A stretch of 64,000 nt of DNA from Lachnospira multipara ATCC 19207. GTDB lineage: Bacteria; Bacillota; Clostridia; Lachnospirales; Lachnospiraceae. The position numbers and the translations under genes are program-made. Positions within the stretch are counted from its first letter, which is position 1, and every line of letters begins with the position of its first letter. Below are positions 26,512-35,570 of the stretch, one piece after another. The notes below the pieces were generated by a model, which saw nothing but the letters and a program-made list of their open reading frames with translations, made no database searches and was not told where the DNA came from. The DNA is taken from positions 19,317 to 83,316 of the forward strand of contig NZ_AUJG01000014.1 of the NCBI RefSeq assembly GCF_000424105.1, written 5' to 3'.

Positions 26512-28002
26512 TTAGCCCATTTCGCCTCTTATATCAATCTTTGGAGGTTCAATAGGATAATTTCCTGTAAAGCAGGCATCGCAGATGTCTGTCTTGCCAC
26601 CGATCATCTCAGAAAGTCTTGTAACGTCTAAGTAACCAAGTGAGTCAGCTCCAATCATCTTGCAAATTTCCTCAACTGAGTGACCTGATGCAATAAGCTG
26701 GTCCTCTGAAGGAATATCAGTACCAAAGTAACATGGGTGAAGGAAAGCTGGCGAACTAATACGCACATGAACTTCCTTAGCACCTGCTGCCTTAAGTAAA
26801 TTTACGATTCTAGCAGAAGTTGTACCACGAACGATGGAATCATCAATCATGACAACTCTCTTGCCGGCAACTGCCTCTTTAAGCACATTTAACTTAACCT
26901 TAACAGAAGACTCACGTTCTCCCTGCTTAGGCTTGATAAAGGTTCTACCGACGTAGTTATTTTTTATAAAGGCATTACCATATGGAATACCTGATTCTAT
27001 TGAGTAGCCAAGTGCTGCTGGATTACCAGATTCTGGAACACCAACAACTAAGTCTGCTTCCACAGGATGTGTCTGAGCTAAAATCTTACCTGCAATAATT
27101 CTAGACTCATAAACGCCCATACCATCAATCTTGCTATCAGGTCTTGCAAAGTAAATGTATTCGAAAATGCATCTAGCATGCTTTTCCTGGCAAAGACTCT
27201 TATCACTAAAAATGCCTTCTGGTGTAATTGTTACAACTTCACCAGGTTCAACATCTCTTACAAATTCAGCGCCTACTGTATCAAGAGCACAAGTCTCTGA
27301 AGATAAGAAATATGTATTATCTCTCTTACCAATACAAAGTGGCTTAAAGCCAAATGGATCTCTTGCGCCAATAAGCTTCTTAGGACTCATTACTACTAAA
27401 GAATAAGCTCCCTTAATCCTTCTCATAGCATTTCTTACTGATAATTCAACAGTTGGAGCATATAATCTCTCTCTTGCGATTAAATATGCAATAACTTCTG
27501 AATCAATAGTAGTCTGGAAAATAGCACCTGTATAAGATAATTCTTCTCTTAACTCAACTGCATTAAGAAGGTTACCATTATGTGCCATACCTAGAGTTCC
27601 CTTTACGTAGTTAATTACAAGAGGCTGTGCATTTTCACGAACAGAACTACCTGCTGTAGAATAACGTACGTGTCCAACACCAATATCGCCGTTTAATTTT
27701 GAAAGATTTTCACTATTAAAAACTTCATTAACTAAGCCCATATCCTTGTAACACTTGACACCCTTAGGGCCGTTAGTATCGCCTACCGCAATACCGGCAC
27801 TTTCCTGTCCTCTATGCTGTAAGGCAAAAAGACCATAGTAAATAGTTGATGAAACGTCGTGTCCATCAAAGTCATAAGCTCCAAAAACACCACATTCATC
27901 ATGGATGATATCTCCCTCAAAATCGTCTTCACGATTTAGGAGTTCTTCATTCATTTTACAGACACTCTTACAATCTGCACATTTATTTTTACAAAATGTC
28001 AT
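26512..28002 (-). CDS. purF: Amidophosphoribosyltransferase with cysteine-rich N-terminal extension
   Basis: First committed step of purine synthesis, PRPP plus glutamine to phosphoribosylamine. The N-terminal nucleophile cysteine lies in DECGVFGAY, after a leader that must be cleaved. The PRPP loop is VVMIDDSIVRGTTS, and CDAC near the end with an upstream cysteine fits the 4Fe-4S ligands of the Bacillus-type enzyme. The propeptide begins MTFCKNKCADCKSVC, four cysteines in fifteen residues, which is unusual. The start is supported by GGAGGAATT directly before it; no ribosome site precedes the next ATG. It follows purC by 21 bases. Confidence 0.96.
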   Translation of the reverse strand: MTFCKNKCADCKSVCKMNEELLNREDDFEGDIIHDECGVFGAYDFDGHDVSSTIYYGLFALQHRGQESAGIAVGDTNGPKGVKCYKDMGLVNEVFNSENLSKLNGDIGVGHVRYSTAGSSVRENAQPLVINYVKGTLGMAHNGNLLNAVELREELSYTGAIFQTTIDSEVIAYLIARERLYAPTVELSVRNAMRRIKGAYSLVVMSPKKLIGARDPFGFKPLCIGKRDNTYFLSSETCALDTVGAEFVRDVEPGEVVTITPEGIFSDKSLCQEKHARCIFEYIYFARPDSKIDGMGVYESRIIAGKILAQTHPVEADLVVGVPESGNPAALGYSIESGIPYGNAFIKNNYVGRTFIKPKQGERESSVKVKLNVLKEAVAGKRVVMIDDSIVRGTTSARIVNLLKAAGAKEVHVRISSPAFLHPCYFGTDIPSEDQLIASGHSVEEICKMIGADSLGYLDVTRLSEMIGGKTDICDACFTGNYPIEPPKIDIRGEMG

Positions 28003-28023
28003 AATTCCTCCGATTTGATCGAT

Positions 28024-28899
28024 CTACTTAGAGAATTCTTCTCCTGTTAACATAAGATAAGCTTCCTTGTACTTGTCTACTGTCTTAGTAATTACGTCCT
28101 CTGGAAGAAGGTAGTCGCTATCTGGATTAGCCTTTAACCAATCTCTAACAAACTGCTTATCAAATGATGGCTGGCTCTTTCCAGCTTCGTAACCTTCTAA
28201 TGGCCAGAATCTTGAGCTATCTGGTGTAAGCATTTCATCACCAATAACAACATTTCCTTCTGAATCTAAACCAAATTCAAACTTTGTATCAGCAATAATA
28301 ATGCCCTTTGTTAAAGCATATTCTGCACACTTCTTATAAATTGCAATTGTTGCGTCCTTAATCTTTGTTGCGTATTCTTCTCCATGACCTGGGAATGCTT
28401 TTTCGATAACTTCAATACTCTTTTCAAATGAAATATTCTCATCGTGATCACCAATCTCTGCCTTTGTAGATGGTGTATAGATAGGTTCAGGTAATTTCTC
28501 TGACTCCTTAAGACCTTCTGGTAACTTAATACCACAAACTGTACCATTTTCTTTATAACTAGACCAACCGCTACCTGTGATATATCCTCTAACGATACAC
28601 TCAACTGGTAACATAGTTAATTTCTTAACCTTCATTGTTCTTCCAACATAATCCTCATTCTGGAACTGCTCTGGCATTTCCTTAACATCTGTAGTAATCA
28701 TGTGATTAGCAATAACATCCTGTGTTAAATTAAACCAGAACTTTGACATTTGAGTAAGGATAGCACCCTTATCTGTAACCTTATTCTTTAAAATATGATC
28801 AAATGCCGATATTCTATCTGTCGCCGCTATAATTAGCGAATCTCCATTGTCATAAACTTCTCTTACTTTTCCTTCATAGAGTAACTTTAACTTCTCCAT
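28024..28899 (-). CDS. purC: SAICAR synthetase
   Basis: Joins CAIR and aspartate in purine synthesis. The N-terminus LLYEGKVREVY and the motif GVTDKGAILTQ-like region, VECIVRGYITGSGW and IADTKFEFG are characteristic. The length is about 292 residues, as in the clostridial long form. I place the start at 28899 (MEKLKLL) because AAAGGA fits it better; an ATG at 28909-28911 is an alternative. First gene of a purC-purF unit, behind a leader of about 130 bases. Confidence 0.95.
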   Translation of the reverse strand: MEKLKLLYEGKVREVYDNGDSLIIAATDRISAFDHILKNKVTDKGAILTQMSKFWFNLTQDVIANHMITTDVKEMPEQFQNEDYVGRTMKVKKLTMLPVECIVRGYITGSGWSSYKENGTVCGIKLPEGLKESEKLPEPIYTPSTKAEIGDHDENISFEKSIEVIEKAFPGHGEEYATKIKDATIAIYKKCAEYALTKGIIIADTKFEFGLDSEGNVVIGDEMLTPDSSRFWPLEGYEAGKSQPSFDKQFVRDWLKANPDSDYLLPEDVITKTVDKYKEAYLMLTGEEFSK

Positions 28900-28904
28900 C
28901 AATG

Positions 28905-29031
28905 TGCCCATCCTTTTCTTATAAATAATATTAATAATATATAGACTACTTAAGCCGAATAGTCTAGATATTAGGCCTCGCCTATAGGTTTAGACGAGAT
29001 TGTTGCCATCTTAGATAAAGAGGCAATCCGT
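28905..29031 (-). promoter_or_regulatory. Structured leader of purC-purF
   Basis: Downstream of the promoter the minus strand can form three hairpins in series: GATTGCC with GGCAACAATC, CTCG with CGAG, and TAGACTA with TAGTCTA (28942-28966) whose loop holds CGGCTTAAG. No T-run follows, so it is not a plain terminator. It matches no riboswitch class I can name. The 28900-29191 interval holds this leader, the divergent promoters and nothing else I see. Confidence 0.5.
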
Positions 29032-29036
29032 GAAAA

Positions 29037-29065
29037 ATTATATAACAGCCTAGATTTAAAATCAA
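29037..29065 (-). promoter_or_regulatory. Sigma-A promoter of purC-purF
   Basis: TTGATT and TATAAT with a 17-base spacer on the minus strand. Confidence 0.65.
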
Positions 29066-29076
29066 TAGTCACTTGC

Positions 29077-29105
29077 TTGCAAAAGAAAGGGTGAAAGTGT
29101 ATCAT
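29077..29105 (+). promoter_or_regulatory. Possible promoter of the PilZ gene
   Basis: TTGCAA and TATCAT with a 17-base spacer, divergent from the purC promoter with the two -35 elements 11 bases apart. Confidence 0.45.
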
Positions 29106-29191
29106 AAAAGTAGTTAAACTAGTTTGGAAGGCTTTAAGGGGAGCCTGTATTTGCATAAGTCAAAACCCTAATAAATATTGGAGGATTTCTT

Positions 29192-29569
29192 ATGAACGAC
29201 GGAATCGAGAAGAGACGCCACAGAAGAGTGAAAGCCGATTTAAAGCTTAACGTATCCACTCTTTTTAAGCAGAACAATGTTATGATTCAGAATGTTGATT
29301 CACCAATCCGAGTTATTAATATCTCAAAAAGCGGCATTGGCTTTGAATCAAAGAGCGTTTTCCCAATAGGATTTTATTTCAATGCTGCCCTTAGACTTGG
29401 CGAAGAAGAAGACGTTTTATATTGCGTAGTAAAAATTATTAGATGTCAGCAATTAGAAGATTCAGATAAGTATTCTTACGGATGTGAATTTGTTGGTATG
29501 TCATCAATCCTTAATTATATTTTTGAAGAATATGAAGACGAGATTGATGCAGAAAATGCTACAAATTAA
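29192..29569 (+). CDS. PilZ-domain c-di-GMP receptor
   Basis: A 125-residue protein made of a single PilZ domain. The c-di-GMP binding residues are present: the arginine motif KRRHRRVK near the N-terminus and NISKSGIGF (the D/N-x-S-x-x-G motif). The C-terminus is strongly acidic. The ribosome site is GGAGG. It has its own terminator. The likely partner in signalling is the EAL phosphodiesterase; the effector output is unknown. Confidence 0.9.
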   Translation: MNDGIEKRRHRRVKADLKLNVSTLFKQNNVMIQNVDSPIRVINISKSGIGFESKSVFPIGFYFNAALRLGEEEDVLYCVVKIIRCQQLEDSDKYSYGCEFVGMSSILNYIFEEYEDEIDAENATN

Positions 29570-29585
29570 AATCTAATTATAATTG

Positions 29586-29609
29586 ATCCCTGTTTTTATA
29601 AACAGGGAT
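29586..29609 (+). terminator. Terminator of the PilZ gene
   Basis: A 10-bp stem (ATCCCTGTTT with AAACAGGGAT), 4-base loop, then a run of T residues on the plus strand. Confidence 0.9.
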
Positions 29610-29640
29610 TTTTTATGCACATTTTAACACATCAAAAAAG

Positions 29641-29697
29641 AACCCCCCGCTTAAAGCTTACGCTTTTGAAGTGGGGGGTCTTACGCTACGTTCAAAA
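29641..29697. repeat. Dispersed palindromic repeat, family B, short copy; also ends the gat operon
   Basis: A hairpin with CCCCCCGCTT and its near complement AAGTGGGGGG around AAGCTTACGC. The reverse complement matches 52536-52588, including the flanking TTTTGAACG. On the minus strand TTCTTTTTT follows the stem, so it can terminate the aspS-gatCAB transcript. Confidence 0.7.
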
Positions 29698-29734
29698 TTG
29701 CATAGCGCGATATATTTTTATAACAATAAACAAA

Positions 29735-31171
29735 TTAGTTATTAAGTAATTCCTTAAGTAACTGTGTTACCATACCTGGGTTAGCCTTTCCCTGCATTGC
29801 CTTCATAGTCTGACCAACCAAGAAACCAATAGCCTTTTCCTTACCACCCTTGTAATCAGCTACTGACTGAGGGTTGTTTGCAATTACCTGCTCAACTGTT
29901 GCACGAAGTGCTCCCTCATCATTAACCTGCTTAAGTCCGTGTTCCTTAACGTAATCGTCTGGATCAACCTCACCATCAAAGATAGCCTCAAAGACTTCCT
30001 TAGCAGCATTACTATTAATTTCGTTCTTATCTGTAAGTTCGATAATTCTAGCAAGTGCCTCTGGCTTAAACTTAATATCTACAGGGTCTAACTGACGTTC
30101 CTTTAAGATACGCATTGTTTCTGCGATTAACCAGTTAGAAACCTTCTTAGGATTGTTGCAAATAGCCACTGTAGCCTCAAAGATATCAGCTAACTTCTTA
30201 GAATCAGTAATCTGTTCAATATCGTAATCTGGAAGACCAAATTCTTCCTTGTATCTTAACATCTTAGCATCCTTAAATTCTGGCTGTTTTGCCTTAATTT
30301 CATCTAAGAATTCTTCTGTGATATGAATTGGAACAAGGTCTGGATCTGGGAAGTATCTGTAATCCTGTGCATCTTCTTTAGAACGCATAGCATATGAATA
30401 TTCCTTATCATCATTCCAACGTCTTGTTTCCTGAGTTACTCCTTCTCCTGACTCAATTAAGTCAATCTGACGAGCGCGCTCATTTTCAATAGCTCTTTCA
30501 ATAGCAGAGAATGAATTTAAGTTCTTCATCTCAGTTCTTGTACCAAATTCAGTTGCTCCCTTTTCACGTACTGAAAGGTTAACATCGGCTCTCATAGAAC
30601 CTTCCTGGAGCTTACAATCTGAAGCGCCAAGATACTGAATTGTGTTACGAAGCTTTGTAAGATATGCAACAACTTCCTTAGCTGAACGCATATCAGGCTC
30701 TGATACGATTTCAATAAGAGGTACACCAGATCTGTTGTAATCAACAAATGATACATCCTCCCATTCATCATGAATAAGCTTACCAGCATCCTCTTCCATA
30801 TGAATTTCATGGATTCTGATTTCCTTAGTAGAACCATCTTCTAATTTAATGTCCACATGACCATTTCTACAGATTGGTAAATATAACTGAGAAATCTGGT
30901 AATTCTGTGGATTATCAGGGTAGAAATAATTCTTTCTATCAAATTTACAATCTCTTGTAATATCACAATTAGTAGCAAGGCCAACTGCTGTTGCGTATTC
31001 AACTACCTTCTTGTTTAAAACAGGAAGGGAACCTGGCATACCTGTACAAACTGGACAAGTATGTGTATTAGGTGCTCCACCAAATTCAGTAGAACAACCA
31101 CAGAAAATCTTAGTTTTAGTTGCAAGTTCAACATGGACTTCCAAACCAATGACTGTCTCGTATTCTTTCAT
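29735..31171 (-). CDS. gatB: Aspartyl/glutamyl-tRNA(Asn/Gln) amidotransferase subunit B
   Basis: The kinase and tRNA-binding subunit of GatCAB, which converts mischarged Asp-tRNA(Asn) or Glu-tRNA(Gln) to the amide. The N-terminus GLEVHVELAT and the cysteines CGCS and CPVC of the zinc site are present, and the C-terminal YqeY-like tail domain is complete (GFLVGQTMKAM). The length of 478 residues is standard. Last gene of the aspS-gatC-gatA-gatB run, 17 bases after gatA. Confidence 0.97.
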   Translation of the reverse strand: MKEYETVIGLEVHVELATKTKIFCGCSTEFGGAPNTHTCPVCTGMPGSLPVLNKKVVEYATAVGLATNCDITRDCKFDRKNYFYPDNPQNYQISQLYLPICRNGHVDIKLEDGSTKEIRIHEIHMEEDAGKLIHDEWEDVSFVDYNRSGVPLIEIVSEPDMRSAKEVVAYLTKLRNTIQYLGASDCKLQEGSMRADVNLSVREKGATEFGTRTEMKNLNSFSAIERAIENERARQIDLIESGEGVTQETRRWNDDKEYSYAMRSKEDAQDYRYFPDPDLVPIHITEEFLDEIKAKQPEFKDAKMLRYKEEFGLPDYDIEQITDSKKLADIFEATVAICNNPKKVSNWLIAETMRILKERQLDPVDIKFKPEALARIIELTDKNEINSNAAKEVFEAIFDGEVDPDDYVKEHGLKQVNDEGALRATVEQVIANNPQSVADYKGGKEKAIGFLVGQTMKAMQGKANPGMVTQLLKELLNN

Positions 31172-31188
31172 TTATACACCCTTCCTTT

Positions 31189-32637
31189 CTAAAATTTTAT
31201 TTCGCCTCTTGCGCATTCATAAGCGTAAGCAGCACGAATAATATTGTCTTCTCTGTAGCAATCACCAATTAACTGTAAACCAATTGGAAGACCGTTGCTT
31301 GCCTTACCACATGGAAGTGAAATACCAGGAAGAGAAGCTAAGTTTACTGAAATTGTATAAATATCAGATAAATACATTTTAATAGGATCTGCAAGTGATG
31401 AACCAAGCTTTGGTGCTGTTGTTGGAGCAACAGGTCCAAGGATTACATCGTATTTTGCAAATGCTTCATCAAAAGCCTTCTTAATAAGAGCCTTAACTCT
31501 TAAAGCCTTTAAATAATATGCGTCATAGTAACCTGAGCTAAGTACGAAAGAACCAAGCATGATTCTTCTCTTAACTTCTGGTCCAAAGCCTTCAGAACGA
31601 GTCTTTTTATACATATTATGAAGTCCATCGTATTCTGCTGCTCTATGACCATACTTAACGCCATCAAATCTCTCTAAGTTAGATGATGCTTCTGCTGCAG
31701 CAATTGTATAGTAAGTAGGAATTGCATAGTCTACAAGACTTAAATCAAACTCTTCAACAATAGCACCCTTTTCTTCTAATACCTTAGCTGCCTTAAGAAC
31801 TGCTTCTTTAACTTCTGGATCAAGACCTTCTCCAAAATAATCTCTTGGAATACCAATCTTCATACCCTTAACATCATCAACTAAGCTGTCTGCAAAGTTA
31901 TATTTTTCACGGCCAATAGATGTTGAGTCCTTATTATCCTTACCTGCAATAGCATCAAGAATTAAGGCACAGTCTGTAACATCCTTAGTTAAAGGGCCAA
32001 TCTGATCAAGAGATGAACCGTAAGCAATAAGACCATATCTAGATACTGTTCCGTATGTTGGCTTTAAACCAACTACACCACAATAACCAGCTGGCTGTCT
32101 AATTGATCCACCTGTATCTGAACCAAGAGCTGCAAATGCTTCATTTGCCGCAACTGCTGCAGCCGAACCGCCTGATGAACCACCAGGTACATGTTCTGTA
32201 TTTCTAGGATTCTTAGTAGCACCATAGAATGAAGTTTCTGTTGTAGAACCCATAGCAAACTCATCCATGTTAGTCTTACCAATAACAACAGCTCCAGCTT
32301 CTTCTAGCTTAATTACAGCTTCAGAAGAAAAAGTAGGAACAAAATTTGATAAAATCTTAGATGAACATGTTGTAAGCATATCCTTAGTACACATGTTATC
32401 CTTAATAGCAACAGGAACACCAGCTAAAGGACCTGTAAGCTTACCAGACTTAATGTCTTCATCTGCCTTTTTAGCCTTAGCTAGGGCAGCTTCTTTATCT
32501 ACTGTAACATACGCATTAATTTCAGATTCAGAACTTTCAATCTGCTTAAGAACAGCTTCCATAGCTTCAGTAGCTGTAGTTTCACCAGACTTAATAGCAG
32601 CTGAGAGTTCATGCGCTGTTAAATTAAGTAAATCCAT
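31189..32637 (-). CDS. gatA: GatCAB amidotransferase subunit A
   Basis: The glutaminase subunit of GatCAB. The amidase-signature triad is visible: lysine in VAIKDNMCT, the cis-serine and nucleophile region in GGSSGGSAAAVA and GSDTGGSIRQPA. I start at 32637 (MDLLNLT), where AAGGAAG precedes; the longer frame has no ribosome site and would enter the repeat. A 225-bp palindromic repeat separates it from gatC. Confidence 0.97.
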   Translation of the reverse strand: MDLLNLTAHELSAAIKSGETTATEAMEAVLKQIESSESEINAYVTVDKEAALAKAKKADEDIKSGKLTGPLAGVPVAIKDNMCTKDMLTTCSSKILSNFVPTFSSEAVIKLEEAGAVVIGKTNMDEFAMGSTTETSFYGATKNPRNTEHVPGGSSGGSAAAVAANEAFAALGSDTGGSIRQPAGYCGVVGLKPTYGTVSRYGLIAYGSSLDQIGPLTKDVTDCALILDAIAGKDNKDSTSIGREKYNFADSLVDDVKGMKIGIPRDYFGEGLDPEVKEAVLKAAKVLEEKGAIVEEFDLSLVDYAIPTYYTIAAAEASSNLERFDGVKYGHRAAEYDGLHNMYKKTRSEGFGPEVKRRIMLGSFVLSSGYYDAYYLKALRVKALIKKAFDEAFAKYDVILGPVAPTTAPKLGSSLADPIKMYLSDIYTISVNLASLPGISLPCGKASNGLPIGLQLIGDCYREDNIIRAAYAYECARGEIKF

Positions 32638-32660
32638 AATCTTCCTTTCTTGAAACAATG

Positions 32661-32885
32661 TTTGTTAAGCTTGCGTGCGAAACGGTGGGCGCCTGCGTCG
32701 TCTCTATTCCTTCTTAAAAAACACGCTTTCGCTTGCTGTAGCTCGTAGCGCTAGTAAATTTTCTTTATCGCTTACGCTCTAAGAAAATAACTAGCGACGG
32801 CTACAGGACAGTTTTTACAAAGGATAGAGACCTCTGCAGGCCACATCCCCGAGACTTCACGCATCCCTTAACAAAAAAACTTTCA
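32661..32885. repeat. Long imperfect palindrome (MITE-like), family C, copy 1
   Basis: Nearly the whole 225 bp is self-complementary. The ends are TTTGTTAAG and CTTAACAAA; inner paired blocks include GTCTCTAT with ATAGAGAC, CTGTAGC with GCTACAG, and TTTTCTT with AAGAAAA around a GCTTACGCTC loop. It encodes nothing and sits between gatC and gatA in the same operon. The core (CGTCGCTAGTTA, CTAGCGCTACG) is shared with 33532-33699. The remaining 32886-33011 is A/T-rich and without features. Confidence 0.75.
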
Positions 32886-33011
32886 AGCAAGTAAAAACTA
32901 TAGGTAGATTTGGAAACAAAGCCATGAGGTGATGTTTTTTACCATTAAAATTAAAGTTTCTTCAACCCTAGTTTTTATCTTGCTTTCAAACTTCTCGTTT
33001 CACTTTATATT

Positions 33012-33308
33012 TTATGATTCAACGGTCTTAGGAACTATAAATCCTGACTCATTATGTTCTGGAGCGTTCTTTAAAGTATCTTCGCTACCATCACCATTAG
33101 TTACAACATCTTCTCTCATTACATTGTTAACCGGGAATACATGCGACATAGGCTCAATACCAGTAGTATCAAGTTCACCAAGTTTATCAATGTAATCAAG
33201 CATATCTGCCATATCCTTCTTAGCAGCTTCCTTCTCTTCATCAGAAAGCTCAAGCTTAGCTAAGATACCAACGTAATCAATAGTCTCATCACTAATAACA
33301 TTAGCCAT
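33012..33308 (-). CDS. gatC: GatCAB amidotransferase subunit C
   Basis: The small subunit that tethers GatA and GatB. At 98 residues it has normal size, with the typical [16 protein letters not shown] start ([13 protein letters not shown]) and [12 protein letters not shown] near the middle. The ribosome site is AGGAGG. Both intergenic gaps around it, to aspS and to gatA, carry large palindromic repeats. Confidence 0.95.
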   Translation of the reverse strand: MANVISDETIDYVGILAKLELSDEEKEAAKKDMADMLDYIDKLGELDTTGIEPMSHVFPVNNVMREDVVTNGDGSEDTLKNAPEHNESGFIVPKTVES

Positions 33309-33531
33309 AAAAAGTTCCTCCTTTCAAAATCTAAATCAACTAAGGGAAGCACACCTCCCCAATATATCATATCAAAAGCAATGCCATATCCCATCTAAGC
33401 TAGCATATTCAGCCAAACAGCGAAGCGCTTTTGGCGTCCGTTAGTTCAAAGTCCTCCGACTTCTCACATCCTTTCGGCAGCACTAACATAGAGGCTCGGC
33501 ACCCCTAGCCCTACGGGATTAAAAAGCATAT
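33309..33531. other. Non-coding gap between aspS repeat and gatC
   Basis: No gene. A small palindrome AGCGAAGCGCTT lies near 33420 and GC-richer sequence follows to the start of the family C repeat. No promoter or T-run was found, so gatC is probably read through from aspS. Confidence 0.35.
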
Positions 33532-33699
33532 CGGGGGTTTTGAGCAAATGAAGTAGTCTTTCTAAAAGACAATTCTAACCGCGTCGCTAGTTAGAGTTTT
33601 CAAGCCTGAAAGGCGAAGAAAAATCTTATCTAGCGCTACGTGGTTAGCTTAGCGAGAGCGTGTCTTTTAAAAGACTGGCTTCATTTGCTCCCCTCCCGT
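33532..33699. repeat. Long imperfect palindrome (MITE-like), family C, copy 2
   Basis: The ends pair over GAGCAAATGAAG and CTTCATTTGCTC, followed inward by AGTCTTT with AAAGACT, and CTAACCGCGT with ACGTGGTTAG. The inner core matches copy 1 (CGTCGCTAGTTA and CTAGCGCTACG). It ends 10 bases from the aspS stop codon. Confidence 0.7.
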
Positions 33700-33708
33700 T
33701 TGCTCCCT

Positions 33709-35454
33709 CTAATCTCTAACCTTAATATGTACCTCACGTAACTGCTGCTCTGTTACTTCATTTGGAGCACCGCACATTAGATCCTGAGCTGTACCACTCA
33801 TAGGGAAGGCGATAACTTCACGGATATTTTCTTCATTACGAAGTAACATAATCATTCTATCAACACCAGGTGCCATACCTGCGTGTGGAGGTGCACCAAA
33901 CTGGAATGCGTTGTAGAGGGCTCCGAACTTAGCCTTTAATACTTCTTCATCATAGCCAGCGATTTCAAATGCCTTAACCATGATTTCCATATCGTGGTTA
34001 CGTACAGCACCTGAAGAAAGCTCGATACCGTTACAAACGATATCATACTGGTAAGCTAAGATATCAAGTGGGTCCATAGTCTTAAGAGCCTCTAAGCCGC
34101 CCTGTGGCATAGAGAATGGGTTATGTGTAAAGCCAATCTTCTTAGTTTCTGGATCTCTTTCAAACATAGGGAAGTCGTTAACATAACAGAATCTGTATGC
34201 ATTTTTCTCAATTAAGTCTAACTTCTCACCTAATTCGTTTCTGATCTGTCCAGCAAAGAATGCAGCCTTCTCTTCCTTATCAGCCATAAAGAAGATTGTA
34301 TCGCCAGCTTCAAGACCAGCAAGTGTAAGGAATTCCTTCTTTAATTCATCTGGGATGAACTTATCAATTGGTCCCTTGTATGATAAATCTTCCTTAACTT
34401 CTAAGTAACCAAGACCGCCCATACCAATGCTTGTAGCGAACTTAAGTAGCTTTTCATGGAAGCCCTTAGACATATCTGCATGAACCTTAATAGCTCTTAC
34501 AGTCTTACCAATAAATGGCTTAAATGTACACTTCTGGAAGAAGTCTGTTACATCAATAATTCTAAGAGGGTTTCTTAAATCTGGCTTATCTGAACCAAAT
34601 TCAAGCATAGCCTGCTTATAGCTAATTACAGGGTATGGAGCCTGTGTTACTGTATAACCTTCTGGAGCAAATTTTTCAAATGTTGCTGATAATACTTCTT
34701 CACCAACTCTAAATACATCTTCCTGAGTAGCAAAACTCATTTCGAAGTCTAACTGATAGAATTCTCCTGGTGAACGGTCAGCTCTTGCATCTTCATCACG
34801 GAAACATGGAGCAATCTGGAAATACTTATCAATACCAGATACCATAAGTAACTGCTTATACTGCTGTGGAGCCTGTGGTAATGCATAGAACTTACCCTTA
34901 TATTTTCTTGATGGAACAATGTAATCTCTAGCACCTTCTGGAGATGAAGCGCAAAGGATTGGTGTCTGAATATCAACAAATCCCATCTCTGTCATCTTAG
35001 AACGAAGGAATGAAATTACCTGTGATCTAAATAAAATGTTATCCTTAACCTTTTCATTACGAAGGTCTAAGTATCTATACTTAAGTCTTACATCTTCTCT
35101 AACTTCCTTAGATGTCATAACTTCAAATGGAAGCTGCTGATAAACCTTACCAAGGATTGTAATCTTCTTAGCTTCAAGTTCGATTGTACCTGTAGGAAGC
35201 TTTGGATTGTATGTCTCCTCATCTCTCTTCTCCATGATACCTTCGATACAAATACATTCTTCCTTGTGGATTCCCTCTAAAAGAGCTGTATCTCTAAGTA
35301 CTACCTGAAGTACACCATACATATCTCTTAAATCAATGAATGAAACTCCACCGTGGTCACGGATGTTCTCAACCCATCCTGAAACCTTTAATTCTTTTCC
35401 AATGTCTGATTCACTAACCTGAGAGAGGTTAACGTCTCTGTAAATGTTACTCAT
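33709..35454 (-). CDS. aspS: Aspartyl-tRNA synthetase, bacterial type
   Basis: Charges tRNA-Asp and, if non-discriminating, tRNA-Asn. It has the N-terminal OB-fold anticodon domain, class II motif 2 (FRDEDARADRSPGEFYQLD), the bacterial GAD insert and motif 3 (GMAPGVDRM). The length of 581 residues is normal. The anticodon domain reads RDHGG: a histidine at this position is one of two residues tied to non-discriminating AspRS in Pseudomonas; the second position is glutamate here, so the call is open. It is the first gene of the aspS-gatC-gatA-gatB unit, behind a T-box. Confidence 0.96.
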   Translation of the reverse strand: MSNIYRDVNLSQVSESDIGKELKVSGWVENIRDHGGVSFIDLRDMYGVLQVVLRDTALLEGIHKEECICIEGIMEKRDEETYNPKLPTGTIELEAKKITILGKVYQQLPFEVMTSKEVREDVRLKYRYLDLRNEKVKDNILFRSQVISFLRSKMTEMGFVDIQTPILCASSPEGARDYIVPSRKYKGKFYALPQAPQQYKQLLMVSGIDKYFQIAPCFRDEDARADRSPGEFYQLDFEMSFATQEDVFRVGEEVLSATFEKFAPEGYTVTQAPYPVISYKQAMLEFGSDKPDLRNPLRIIDVTDFFQKCTFKPFIGKTVRAIKVHADMSKGFHEKLLKFATSIGMGGLGYLEVKEDLSYKGPIDKFIPDELKKEFLTLAGLEAGDTIFFMADKEEKAAFFAGQIRNELGEKLDLIEKNAYRFCYVNDFPMFERDPETKKIGFTHNPFSMPQGGLEALKTMDPLDILAYQYDIVCNGIELSSGAVRNHDMEIMVKAFEIAGYDEEVLKAKFGALYNAFQFGAPPHAGMAPGVDRMIMLLRNEENIREVIAFPMSGTAQDLMCGAPNEVTEQQLREVHIKVRD

Positions 35455-35570
35455 AATTTCTCCTTTCTTCTAAGCCTAAAGGCCTTTAAAACATTCTTAT
35501 GCAAATGTGCTTCTTCCGGAAGACACTAGGCTAAATCCTAGTCTGACTATTTATTAAAGCTAAATTTAAT

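Noticed and set aside
31011..31241. Plus-strand frame over gatB and gatA ends
   Set aside because: Antisense shadow of two well-supported genes.
32929..33195. Plus-strand frame of 88 codons over gatC
   Set aside because: Antisense to gatC, no ribosome site, hydrophobic low-quality composition.
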